Shown here: one piece after another, positions 21,361 through 33,292 of the stretch
Position numbering within the stretch: position 1 is the stretch's first letter
Layout: each line of letters opens with the position of its first letter
Assembly (NCBI GenBank): GCA_907163375.1
Contig: CAJQUW010008619.1
Location: 124,001 to 188,000, forward strand
DNA length: 64,000 nt
Reading direction: 5' to 3'
Source: Prostheceraeus crozeri
Taxonomy: Eukaryota > Platyhelminthes > Polycladida > Euryleptidae
Made by a program: the position numbers and the translations under genes
The notes under the pieces: generated by a model
What the model saw: the letters and a program-made list of their open reading frames with translations, nothing else
Databases searched by the model: none
What the model was told of the DNA's origin: nothing

Positions 21361-23024
21361 GATCATCAAAAACGGACCACCTAAATTGTGTCAAACTTCA
21401 ATCGATCTCCCTGACTTCCTATCTCATTTTACATTGATAAGCTATACACCATTCAAGAGTTCATGTTCTCAGCTTTTCAATGAGCCATTTTACATTTGTA
21501 TCCGTCATTGTTTAAGGTGGACAGATGTCAAAATGTGAAAATCACTACTTTTAGAAATCTCAAATCTTCAAAGTGAAAGCATGGGAACATGATAATGAAT
21601 CAAACACAAGGTGAAAGGGCTTTTTTCTGAGCATTCTTTTGGTGTATTGCTCGTCAAAATCGGCTCACTTTTCGAGAAGTTATGATGTCCTAAAATTCAT
21701 TACATAATTTTCTGTTTCTGTTGACTGTTGGAAAGTTGTTTACATCTGGCATTAAAAAGGTCATTTTCAGGATTCCAATATCTGTAGTGTCTAGACGTCT
21801 GTATAGCCAGATCAAAGTGTTGACCCAGATAAGATGTAAACAAAATTTCCATTCAGTTTTGAATTCATCTTATGTCATGATGACTGATTCGAAGCTTGAG
21901 AAAGTGCTTTTGAAGGGCGAAGTCTCTGCTCTTTTGTCAGGAGGACAGTCCGAACGGCTAGTCAGCCGAAAAGTAGGCGTCCCAAAGACCATCGTCTACC
22001 AACTAATTTTTTTTCTCCCTTTCCAGAAAAGTTGGATCCGGTCGGAAAAGAAAGACAAGTTTTCGAACAGATCGATTGATTATTCGTTTGGTAAGAAACT
22101 ATTCTTCTCTGTCTTCAGCCGAGTTGAGGAGTTCACTTCGACAGCCGACGGTTTCTGCCCTGACGGTGAGACGTCGCCTGAAAAGTGAGCACTTCAAAAG
22201 CCATAAAAGACCAAGAGTGATCGAATTGACCGCCATCCACAAGAGCTTGATGCTGAAGTGGGCAATGCAACATTGGCATTCTGAATGGAATCGAATTGTT
22301 TGGAGTGATGACTGTCTCAGAGGTCGCGGTGGCCGTTTGAGAGTTTGGATGAAGTCAGGTGATGCAATTCCTGATCATTTGACATCGCCTGTGAATCATG
22401 GAGGTGGAAGATTATTGATTTGGGCTGAGATATGGATGAATGGCCGAACTGAACTCCAAAGGGATAACATGAATTCCGATGAATAGGCTATGTGAATGTT
22501 TTGCAAAGACACATTCCTCCATTGTCTCCCAATTGGGTGATCCTTCCTTCGACTGGATTTACATGGACGATGCCACTTGTCACAGGAGTTATGCAACAAA
22601 TTCATTTAAAGCTCACGCCGGCATGCTAACTTTGAAATGGCCTAAATTCTCACCAGACCTTAATCCAATTGAAGATGTCTGCAGTCTACTGAAGCGTGGT
22701 GTGAGGCGATCAATTCTTCTTGGGGATGGTCTTTCTCGACTTACAGCTTTGCAAAGGCAAACGTGGGAGAGTTTAGATCACGAAGTAATCAACCGCCTGA
22801 TCAAAAGCATTCCTTCCCGGATTCGACAAGTGATTGAACTTTTTGGTGAGGTTACGAAATACTAGTGAACAGCAGTGAACGCACCATGGGTTCCTTTTTA
22901 GGGCCAACTAGCCCTACAGAGCCACTGAACAACAAAGACGTTTTTTCAACCTTTAATTTCATTTATCTGGCAAATTGGAACCTGCAATTGGCAAAATTTA
23001 GGTGGTCCACTTTCTATGATCATC
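21361..23024 (+). mobile_element. Tc1-type transposon, nearly full length, copy 1
   Basis: The terminal blocks GGACCACCTAAATT (21,374-21,387) and AATTTAGGTGGTCC (22,996-23,009) are inverted copies, with weaker pairing outward (GATCATC and GATGATC). They enclose one broken DDE transposase. Sequence 21,463-21,720 and the gene are shared with the second copy at 37,086-38,865, which shows this is a repeated family. The flanking TA could not be placed with certainty. Confidence 0.75.
21877..22865 (+). pseudogene. Tc1-type transposase (DD34E), frameshifted
   Basis: The start is the ATG pair before TDSKLEK. An N-terminal helix-turn-helix with ALLSGGQSERLVSRKVGVP lies at about 21,925-21,985. A frame change in the next 100 bp leads to a second DNA-binding segment LRQPTVSALTVRRRL, then the first catalytic Asp in IVWSDD (near 22,305) and the glycine-rich NHGGGRLLIWAE. 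A second frame change near 22,480 leads to YMDDATCHRS (second Asp) and SPDLNPIEDVCSLL (catalytic Glu). Exactly 34 residues separate Asp and Glu, as in Tc1. Total length is about 330 codons, close to the family norm of about 340. All three catalytic residues survive, so inactivation is by frameshift and is fairly recent. Confidence 0.9.
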
Positions 23025-23099
23025 ACGCATGGACCTGTGGTGACGGCAAAATTTTCTGTCACCTCGTACAGAGCTCCCAATGAACTCAGTAAATGTCAT

Positions 23100-23810
23100 T
23101 AAACGAATAAGGTTTGTTCGTGAGCACTGTATTTACTCAGAAAAAATGTCTGACTGCGATGTAATAGAAACCCCTGCAACAATCACACACTCAAGCCAAT
23201 CAACACAACTGACAAGCGCCAATCGGATCAACAGATGGAAACTGCAAAGAAAGATGAGAACATAACAAAGCTGTAAAGAATGAATAATAAAATGAAGAAG
23301 ACACTCCCATTAGACTCAGAATCGGAAAGGCAAAAATAAAAGCTGAAATAAGAAAATGAAGTGAAGAAAAAATAATTGGAAGAGAAGACTGAACACCTGC
23401 TCCACAAAGTTAACGAACAAACGACGATTGAATCAATGTCTTAAGATCAAACATTATGTACAGGAGAAAAAATGAAGCTGATGGTGTCTTTGGAGGAATA
23501 TGGAGAAAAAATAAGCAAAAGTGAGGACGAAATAGGAAAATTGAAGGACAAGAAAAGAGAGATATTCAGGTGAAACAGAAGGAATAGGGGAAGGAGAATA
23601 AAACACGGAGGAAAAAGTCTACAACAATCTGGAATTAGGAGAGGAATTGAAAGAAATTGTGAAAAACAGCACGAAACTCAAAGTGATAGAAGACCAAGGA
23701 AGAGGAACAACCATGCGGAGCGAACAAACAAGGACGAGAAAACCTCAAATTCAAACACAAATCAACAAAAGAATGGAGCCGCTTCGCTTTTAATATGACA
23801 GAGGAAGGCA
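23100..23810 (+). pseudogene. Purine-rich degenerate coding stretch, coiled-coil-like
   Basis: The plus strand is strongly purine-rich, and one frame keeps Lys/Glu-rich peptides across several stops. Examples are MKLMVSLEEYGEKISKSEDE then IGKLKDKKREIF near 23,470-23,570, and EEKVYNNLELGEELKEIVKN then STKLKVIEDQGRGTTMR near 23,610-23,715. The composition is that of a coiled coil such as a LINE ORF1 or a structural protein exon. I cannot assign it. It ends just before the mariner element. Confidence 0.35.
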
Positions 23811-23981
23811 AGATAACTCGAAATTCAAAATGACCAATATGGAGGTGATCGCGCTTTGTGTGTCTGCATGTCTTCCCCATCATGCTTCATCTGCATGATA
23901 ATGCAGCAATAGAAAGGCCAAAATGTATCACAGTTCCCATCTACAGTCATCAACATTGCCATACTCAATGTTCTACACTTA

Positions 23982-25310
<1,329 letters not shown>

Positions 25311-25312
25311 TA

Positions 25313-25947
25313 GATCAACGAATGATGAGACCAAAATAATTCATCGCCAACTTCTTGATCGAGAAACAAAACAAACTATTTTCAATTATGAGGGTCTAAA
25401 AGAGAACATCCTTTTCGAAGCATCTCATGAATTTTGAAGTCACGGGAATGTTGTTCTAGATAACATGATGAAATCTCATTTAATTTTAAATGAGCAAAAG
25501 GTCGCGAAAATCGCTCTTAGTATGGATTTTCAGTTCAACCGGTTTCGATTGGAACCTTTAACAATTTGTTAAGTTTGGTTGAATTCACAAATCCATACTA
25601 AGCACGATTTTTGAGACATTTGACCTATTTAGAATCAATGTCTTGAATCGTTAATCGATCCGTCGCGCTGAGCTGTCTTGCATCATAATTGCATGTCATC
25701 ATAATAGCATCATGTGTTGCACCAGACTCTATTATCGCCTATTATTAGACAGTTAACAACAAAGTCTCATGTTACCACATCGAATTTTGATTCGGTTAAC
25801 AGTTCTTAAGATGGTTGATAAAGTACAAACAGCAAGGAATAACCTGTTGAAATTGACAGATGTCTATATACGCACCATTAAAAGATCATAAATTCAGACG
25901 GTCTTGATACCCCATCGCATGAGAATTCATAGATGATCCAAAGTTCA
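25313..25947. other. No gene seen
   Basis: AT-rich, with no recognised features apart from an imperfect inverted pair: TTAGTATGGATTTTCAGTTC near 25,517 and CAAATCCATACTAAG near 25,590. Confidence 0.4.
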
Positions 25948-25955
25948 GTCTATGC

Positions 25956-26471
25956 CAGTGTTTCCCACCTTTTTACCCAATTGCCCACCCCAAGAGATTT
26001 ATTGCCCTACAACCCCTTATTTTATAACACATTCTAGTCTTCTAGAACACTTTTGTACGGAGAGTTGTGATCAAATATACACAAATACGAACAGTCATCT
26101 AGTAATACATATATACAACTCACATGCATAGCTCATTAATGGGAGAATCGTGGTTGACAGAAAATTTGGCAGAAAGAATTTGACAGAAAAATGTTTCTTT
26201 TACAAATATTGCTAGAAATACATTGTCCATAAAGAATAAACTCTCTTCTCTCACCGGAATGCGAGCGATAGTTAGCGCACGAACACGCGTGAATATGAAT
26301 TTTTACCCACGCCTTACTAACACATGTTTTCCGATGCTAAATTGATCCTAATAAGATAAAACAGGAAAATCCCTCGATGCCCCAATCGCCCCTTTCGTCC
26401 TTACTGCCCCCTTGAGGATTCAAATTTCTTCGCCACCCAAGTGGGACGCAGGACCCCGTTGGGAAACACTG
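25956..26471. mobile_element. hAT-type MITE (516 bp)
   Basis: The ends CAGTGTTTCCCA and TGGGAAACACTG are perfect inverted copies with diverged continuation (ACC..GCCCACCCC and ..GGACCCCGT). The element is flanked exactly by the 8-bp duplication GTCTATGC (25,948-25,955 and 26,472-26,479). CAGTG ends and an 8-bp duplication identify the hAT superfamily. No coding capacity was seen. Confidence 0.94.
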
Positions 26472-26479
26472 GTCTATGC

Positions 26480-27600
26480 AGTAAGTTAAGAAGCAAGAAT
26501 TCTTCCTGTTCCGTTAATTCAATGGCTTTAATTCAACCTCTTAATTCAGATGTCTGCGTCCAACCTGCTGTTTCAGATGTTTGAGATTTGTAGTTGGAAT
26601 GTTCCATATCATCAAAGGTTTGAGTTCAGATTGTTTATTCAGAGGTTTGCGTTCAGCCGGTGGCCGCTATAAATGATTTCCACGTTACTAAGAAAAGCAG
26701 GGAAAGAACCGGATCTCAACAAATAATTGCATCAAATAATCGTTATGTGATCGTCATTTGGAGAATCAAGTTGACTTCAAATAACACCTTATCTGTGTAC
26801 CATTCATAAACGACTTGACTTGAAGTCGGCAAATTGGTGATTGACCGAAGTCCAAAGTTAGATGATGAAATCACAGCGGATTGTTTCAGTCAAGATTTAC
26901 GTGTCATTATGATACCGGTATCGATGACTAACGTCAGCGCAATTACCAACCATTTGTCAAGCATCGAATTCCAAAATAGAATTTGCAGACAGGTCATACA
27001 TTTCGGAAGTTGACACAAAGATAAGAATATCGACTAGACACGTTATCAGAGTTTCCGCACTGAGCTCCATGTGTGAGAATTTTAGTCAGTTGCCAACGTG
27101 GACGAGTCTTCGGCTATATCAAGTCAAAAATTCGGAAACTGAACATAGCAACAATCAGCTGAGAAGTCTCTGGATGCTGATGAGAACACATTAAGCACTT
27201 AAATAATATTGCCGAGCGTTTTCCGCATGTTTCACATAATGGCAATGTTGTATTTCAAGACATACGTTGCATTTCGATGTCTTGCCTCCGAGTAAGAAGG
27301 TCGGATCCAGCTGCGGTTCATGATTCTGTCCATGATATAACCGTTCTATGCTGCTATCAACTGCACATCTGCTATCTCTGTTAAAATGTTATGTTATTCA
27401 CGGGAAAACTTTTGAATCTGCACAAAGACCTTTGCTTTGGATTATCACGTGTAACAAATAAAAAACTTATTTGCTTTAAATCTGTTAAAATCCTCACAAT
27501 ACATGCGTCATCACATTGAATCGAATCCCATCACTGTCCGTGTAGGCAAAAGATGTGCAAGAATATTGTGCAGCAGCCACCTTTGAAAGCATGTTACTGC
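26480..27600. other. No gene seen
   Basis: There are short TTCAGATGTTTGAG-like near-repeats around 26,550-26,650. Nothing else is recognisable. Confidence 0.45.
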
Positions 27601-27602
27601 AA

Positions 27603-28045
27603 CCTTGCCCAGATTGAACGATCTGAAGCTGAATAACATAAATCGAAGAAAAATTTTGGAACAGGCATCAGTGGTATTTACCAACGTAAGATCAATTCGT
27701 AATAAAGTCGATAAACTATATCTTCGCGAAAAAAGCTATAATCTGGCCTTATTTTCATTGTGCAAACATGGCTTGACGACACAACAGATAATAGGCATCT
27801 CCCAAATTCCGAACTATAATATCTTAAGACAGGACTGAGATGGAAATGGTAGTGGTATTTTGATCGTGATTGCCCCACAACGTCATCATGTTCATGCTTC
27901 CTAATTTTGTCCGTAATTTTGTTTTTTTGTATTTTCTTTACAGAGCAGATGTGTTGGTAATTTTTCATTGTGTAAACTGTAATGCCATGTCCGAATGCAT
28001 CATGACATGCAAATAAAGCAATTATTATTATTATAATTATAAAGC
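27603..28045 (+). pseudogene. CR1-like LINE, deleted copy (endonuclease start joined to 3' tail)
   Basis: Codons at 27,655-27,860 read VVFTNVRSIRNKVDKLYLR, then NLALFSLCKHGLTTQQIIG, a stop, and DGNGSGILI. This resembles the first part of the AP-type endonuclease of CR1-group LINEs (family pattern N.RS..NK...L, then a T/E..W/L.). The rest of the polyprotein is missing and the sequence passes to a 3' end with AATAAAGCAATTATTATTATT near 28,012-28,040, a short-repeat tail typical of this group. It is an internally deleted fragment. Confidence 0.6.
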
Positions 28046-28130
28046 AATGCAATATTACAGCATCTGAACCGCCATGTTATGAATGCCGTCAGAATCATCT
28101 TTTAACTGAACAAGGTCGGGTCTTGGTAGG

Positions 28131-29653
28131 CACGGCGGAACCGGAGGCAACGAGGGCACGTGCCCCCCTGAAAAATTAACAACTTTTCATGCCGAAGACT
28201 GCCGATGAGTTGCCTACTGATCATTTTCCACTTTTATCTGTCATTAATAATAATAATGCGTTTATTGAATAACTGAAAATCAATCTTTACAGAAAAGCAG
28301 ATACACACAAAGAAAAAATCAATAAGTCAACGTAGGTCAAACACCGAAGAAAAACTTTTTACAAGCGAGGCTTACGAGTTCTTGTTGTATAGGCGAGTGC
28401 AGTATGGAAAAAAGGCCTGAGCACTCTTCTTGGTGCGACACAGAGCAACAGGTGATAAGAGCTTCCTCGAGTGTCTCAATTGACGTGGTACAAATTTGTG
28501 AAGCACATGAGACGGATTCAAGTAAGAGCAAAAAAGTTTCAAAGCTTTCGATGTTCTTCTATCAGCTATCGAGGGTAGGCAATCTGAGACACACTCACTT
28601 CCACAAATGATGCGGTGACAGCGTCTTTTAATTCTTTCTAGTAAGGAGGAATCAGTTACTGACATGCCAACCATCAAAGGACAGTTGTACTCCAAGACAC
28701 TGAGAATAAGATGATGATAGATGAGGAGGAGATCATGTTTAGTCACAGATGGAATTTTCCTTGCAGACTTTAATATATGAATTCTTCTCACTGCCTTCTT
28801 CGCAATGAATTTCGTATGACAATTCCAACCCGTACTTTCGTGAAAAACAACACCAAGCACCTTTAAAGATTCTGAACGAGGAAGTCTGTCATCACAATAT
28901 GGTGCACCATTTCTTTCACCAATCATTAGGAGATTCGTTTTGTTTTCATTTAAAACGAGACCTCGACATTGTCAGGTTTTGAACGTTTTCAGCCCAACGA
29001 AGACCAAAGACTTAAATGAGAATAAGAATGTCACAAAACCGATAAAACAATTTATTTCTACTAAACATCCATAAACGAAGAACAGACTCTCAACCCAACA
29101 GACATCATGAAACAATTCATTCAAAAACAACCACAAAGACTAAATTTTTGGAAAGTTGGACTGACCGTGCTTTGATTGGCCGATGAACTATATTCAAGAT
29201 CAACTTTCATATTATTGTGTTTTTATTTGAGTATACATGGTTCAGCTTCGAAGTCGGAATCTACATGTTTGATAAATGAAATCTCAATAATTTTCAATAA
29301 AAAGTCTAATTAGTTTAAATGTGCGGAATATTTATATGGGTGCACATTGCGTGCTTGAATATACGCATAAACTTTCCGACTAATTTGATTAATGAAAAGA
29401 CTAGAAGTTGAATGGAAATGTTTGGTAAATTCTGCCGTTTCTCAAAACTTATTCAACTAATACGCGCCTGATATGGCTTATGACATAACTCACACACCTA
29501 AATTGTATTTTCAATGTAAGCAGCATTTTAGAATATATTCCATAGTTATACTCACGGCCAAGTTATACTATGGTCGAAATACTCAGGCATAAAAATTGCC
29601 CTTCTGATTTGGAGCCCCTGCCCCTTCCATTGTCTTCCGCCGTCCTTGGGTCT
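28131..29653. mobile_element. hAT-like element hosting a CR1 insertion
   Basis: The left end CACGGCGGAACCGGAGGCAA matches, inverted, a right-hand block TTGTCTTCCGCCGTCC near 29,628-29,643. GC-rich subterminal stretches (AGGGCACGTGCCCCCC and GGAGCCCCTGCCCC) also correspond. TTGGTAGG occurs just before the left end (28,123-28,130) and after the right block (29,654-29,661), a possible 8-bp duplication, although a few extra bases separate it from the recognisable right end. A minus-strand CR1 piece lies inside. The assignment is tentative. Confidence 0.5.
28243..28970 (-). pseudogene. CR1-like LINE, 3' end of reverse transcriptase
   Basis: A minus-strand frame of 184 codons (28,372-28,926) carries the distal RT region of CR1-group LINEs: SESLKVLGVVFHESTGWNCH, then KSARKIPSVTKHDLLLIYHH, then LSVLEYNCPLM and LLERIKRRCHRIICG. 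Upstream codons read LNENKTNLLMIGERNG, the usual block before it. The element ends in a (TTA)n tail at 28,245-28,257, again CR1-like. The 5' part is missing. The reading frame is open and only mildly decayed, so this copy is younger than the 27.6 kb one. Confidence 0.8.
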
Positions 29654-29661
29654 TTGGTAGG

Positions 29662-30005
29662 TTTCCAAGATGCTGGGTCGCACAACGACAACGAAACCGA
29701 TTTTCTAATTTCATTTAATAAGCTTTGATGTTAAACTGAGAATTTGGTGTCGGAATTGAACCACAATTTATTATGATGAATGCAGTATTGTGCATAGAAA
29801 TTTGTTCTGTTTTATATATTCGAGTAATAGATCTGACATCACTGTTAAGTTGATTTCCCGGGTCATCAACATTCAACACTAATGTAGTTATTAGCATATC
29901 GGCGGTATTTCATATCACGTCATGAATCGCAAACAACCAAAAGTGATCGATATCATTCGCTTGAAAGCTAGCAGCGATAAGGAAGCTTATTATGAGGATT
30001 ATATG
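29662..30005. other. No gene seen
   Basis: Short open frames only; no family signal. Confidence 0.4.
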
Positions 30006-30009
30006 CTTC

Positions 30010-30270
30010 CTTACCGCGGTGGTTATGGCCACATTCTGAGAAGAGACGAGAGTGACTGGACGCAAAGATATTTCCAGTTGGAGGTCGAAGGCAGAAGGCC
30101 GAGAGGAAGACCAATGAAAACATTATCGCAAGTCGTCTCCGAGGATCTTCACGTTCTGGAACTGAATCCAGCAATGATCTACGACCGACAGGAGTGGAGG
30201 CGCGCCATCAAACAGCAACAATCGTCCGAACCCGTTCAACGTGGACATAGACGAAAAACGGGGAAGTAAG
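30010..30270 (+). pseudogene. RTE-like LINE, C-terminal fragment
   Basis: A plus-strand frame contains GYGHILRRDESDWTQRYFQL, then EVEGRRPRGRPMKTLSQVV and YDRQEWRRAIKQ. This matches the end of RTE-type RT proteins (WFGH..R, GRR.RGRP..W, DR..WR). It is only about 80 codons, truncated at the 5' side where the frame runs into unrelated codons. Confidence 0.75.
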
Positions 30271-31060
30271 TCGGTATACTGTGCTGCTGCAATACACTTC
30301 GCACGGAGCATATAGCATACGCGTACACGGTTAGTTCACACCAAGGCCAATTTCTTCGATTTTCTTGGGGCTCTAGAATCAGAAGTTTAAGTCGCATTGT
30401 AAAAAATCAGTAGGCCACCGTTGGAAAGAGAATGATCTGAGCTTTGATTGACATTCTGTTGTAATTTTTAATACTTCTTTAACGAAAAGAAATTGTCGAG
30501 CTGAGTTAATGTTAAAGGCAGGCATGTTTGGTCTCAACTTGTAGTGCATTTTCTGTGGATTTTAATGATGTAATTTTTATCAAAATATGATAACGGGAAC
30601 TTTTTTACAATGACTGCACTTCTCTATAACAGTTTACGAAGACTATGAATGATTTTGCTTTGTTATTAACCACTCCTTTTCCGCAATACATTACAACAGC
30701 TAGCGCTGAGATTTGACGAAAAAGATTCAAAAATTTTACGATAATTAGAAATACGACATTCAATTAAAAAATACACGAATAAAAACATACACACGTATTA
30801 ACAAAACTGTTGATCACTTTATATGATGGGAAAACAGCTACCAAAAGGATAAAATATAGCATTAATCTCACAATCTTGGGTTCTGATTTTTCTATCGTGG
30901 GTATTTGATCCTGGGTTTTGGGAATCTACTCAAGATTTTACCCAACATTGAACTGAGTTAAAGTTGTTCACCCAAGAACATAGAAGTAGATAATAGTACA
31001 CTATGGTAGTAGACCTTCTATGGTGCTGTTGATTTCTATGACCAAGAATGTTATTGGGAA
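30271..31060. other. No gene seen
   Basis: AT-rich, with no recognised feature. Confidence 0.45.
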
Positions 31061-31069
31061 CTGTACAAT

Positions 31070-31690
31070 GTACATAGGGCGGACGGACAAAAGAGCAGAA
31101 GGAAATAAGAGCAAAGGACAAAAGAGCATAAGGATATAAGAGGAAAGGACAAAAGAGCAGAAGGACAGATGATCAAAGGACAAAAGAGCAAATGACAGCT
31201 AAAAATCGATCTTAAATCATTTCTGAAAACTGAATTATACACAGACAGTGGTAGAAACACACAAGCTTAGTGACTCCGAAGTAATAAACTTATACAAGTG
31301 CAATTGTTATAATCGATGTTCATCACAGAAATAACTCCTATATTAAAACAGAAAACGTTATCTTTCCTCACTACTCAACGCTTTCAAAACTATTTCTGAA
31401 ATCATTAATCAAAATTTTCCGGTAAATTATTATGCCTACATTTGGAATGCATTTGTCTTCCCATGCCATTTTAATCTTCGGTTGCATTGTTGATATACTC
31501 ACATATTCACACTTGATCTTCCGTATATATACTACTGGAATTTTTAATCATTATATCTCGGAGCTACCTGATATACTATCCTATTATTTTATACTATTAT
31601 ATTCTCCTGTTATATTATACTATTATGCATATTTGATACTATCTGATTTACGTCCTTCTGCTCTTTTGTCAGTTACCCGTACATAGATAT
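31070..31690. repeat. Minisatellite (GACAAAAGAGCAGAAG)n with an inverted unit 450 bp away
   Basis: At 31,083-31,200 the motif GGACAAAAGAGCAGAAGGA and variants repeat about six times. At about 31,651-31,669 a single unit occurs inverted (GTCCTTCTGCTCTTTTGTC). Just outside both, TACATAGGGCGGACG on the left and CAGTTACCCGTACATAG on the right are also partly inverted copies. This suggests an element with subterminal repeats rather than plain slippage. No coding was recognised. Confidence 0.6.
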
Positions 31691-31699
31691 TTTATCGTA

Positions 31700-32520
31700 A
31701 GTGATCAGAGCATGTTTGAAATGTTATATTTCTATGATCGTATTGAAAAGTGAAAGCTGGTATTACTACAGTTCTCAGCAGCGCAATGATCAATGTTGTA
31801 GGTATGTGACAGACTGTAACAATCACTTTTCTAACTATATTCACCGAGTTACTGTTCCACGGATAGGTCACTGACTTCCTGCTGATATATAATTGTCTGC
31901 ATTTTCGTCATATTTTATCATTGTATACGTCGGATAGATTCACTGAAGTCACATGGTTAACATTGTCATCCTGTCTGATGATAGAGAGCCATCTCTGACA
32001 GGTTAATTTCAATGTAACAATCTCAATCAGATTGCTGGATATCTGTATAGACAATGCTGAACGCATCTGTGTAATGTTGAAGAATCAGCACATGAAAATG
32101 TGTGTAATATACACCGCTTGCATCATTGTCAGTCATCAATATCTCTGAAATTTCTCAAAATCTCTGAAATTTCTTCAGGTGAATCTCAAAAGCTAGAAAT
32201 TTTCGGTAGAATGGCTTAATTATAGATTAAATCTTGATATCATCGAAAACGACAGATTTTGATAAGGAAAAAACTTATCTTCTTTACAGGTTTCCCATCT
32301 GCGTTCGGAAAGTAAGCGTATAATGAAATTTCATTTATTCTGGAATGCTTCTATCGCTATTGCAATTCCAGAGAAAGTTGTGGAATGTAAGCTTCAAATT
32401 TCAATCCTTGTTGAAATAGTTGTTGAATTAAAATTTCTCCAGAGGTAAGACAAACAATGCATTGCAATGGGAAATTCATATCACAGTATTCAGAAGTGCA
32501 TTTGCACATTCATCATGCAC
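31700..32520. other. No gene seen
   Basis: AT-rich, with no recognised feature. Confidence 0.45.
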
Positions 32521-32522
32521 GG

Positions 32523-32612
32523 TTGAGAAGCGCGCAGTTGGTGAAGCAGCTGCTATGTCAGCTTGTAGAAGGTCGTAGGTTCGAGACGTGGGGTAGGTCC
32601 TGAGGCGAATAA
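32523..32612 (+). repeat. tRNA-like SINE fragment
   Basis: GCGCGCAGTTGGTGAAGCAG (box A-like) is followed by GTCGTAGGTTCGAGACGTGG (box B). It resembles family 2 SINE heads and has no tRNA acceptor pairing. Confidence 0.45.
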
Positions 32613-33166
32613 ACATCTCAGAACTCTCATTCTTTGGCTGTGTGGATTGCTGCTACTACTTACGATCATTGCTATTACATTCAAGAGGTCTGTGGTTTGG
32701 AAAATTACTGTTTGTGACTTTTGTTGTGTAGCCATTCACAGAAGCAGGTTTTTTAAACACACTTGTTTATTCAGTGATATAATTACTGCATGGACTTCAA
32801 ATGATGGTAAACAGTTGCTGTGAAGAGAAAGTTTCAGTTCCATGACCACATACATCAAAAAATCGTGGATATCCATGGATAGGCCTGTCCTCGTACATTA
32901 ACATCATTAACTGCAGAAGTACATCATGAAATACTTCGACAATAAAATATCAAAAACTGACAGAATCTAGGTCAATTAGAGATAGAGAACGGCCTAGGTT
33001 TTCAGGCCGGCTAGAGCAAACGGGGTTATTCCGACTTCAGATAGGCTCCATGACGGCTCCATGACAATCTCAAGTCAGTTATGATGTGCAATGGAATTTG
33101 ATTTATTTATAGAATATATCAAAATGTTTGACTTCAGCATAGTACGGTATTCCTTTCATTAAAATC
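32613..33166. other. No gene seen
   Basis: Nothing recognised. Confidence 0.4.
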
Positions 33167-33169
33167 ATT

Positions 33170-33292
33170 GTGATCTTTTAGTCCGGATGCCCTTCCTAAC
33201 AACTTCCGATGACACTTTCGGAGCTCAACCTCTGGACTGAAAGATTGCTAGGCCAAGCACGCAATCACTGTGCCACGGAGACCACCATGCGC
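33170..33292 (-). repeat. SINE family 1, 5' half
   Basis: On the minus strand it reads GGTGGTCTCCGTGGCACAG, TTGGCCTAGCAATCTTTC, GAGGTTGAGCTCCGAAAGTG, and GGAAGGGCATCCGGACTAAA. The 3' body after the ATCACAA block is missing. Confidence 0.85.
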
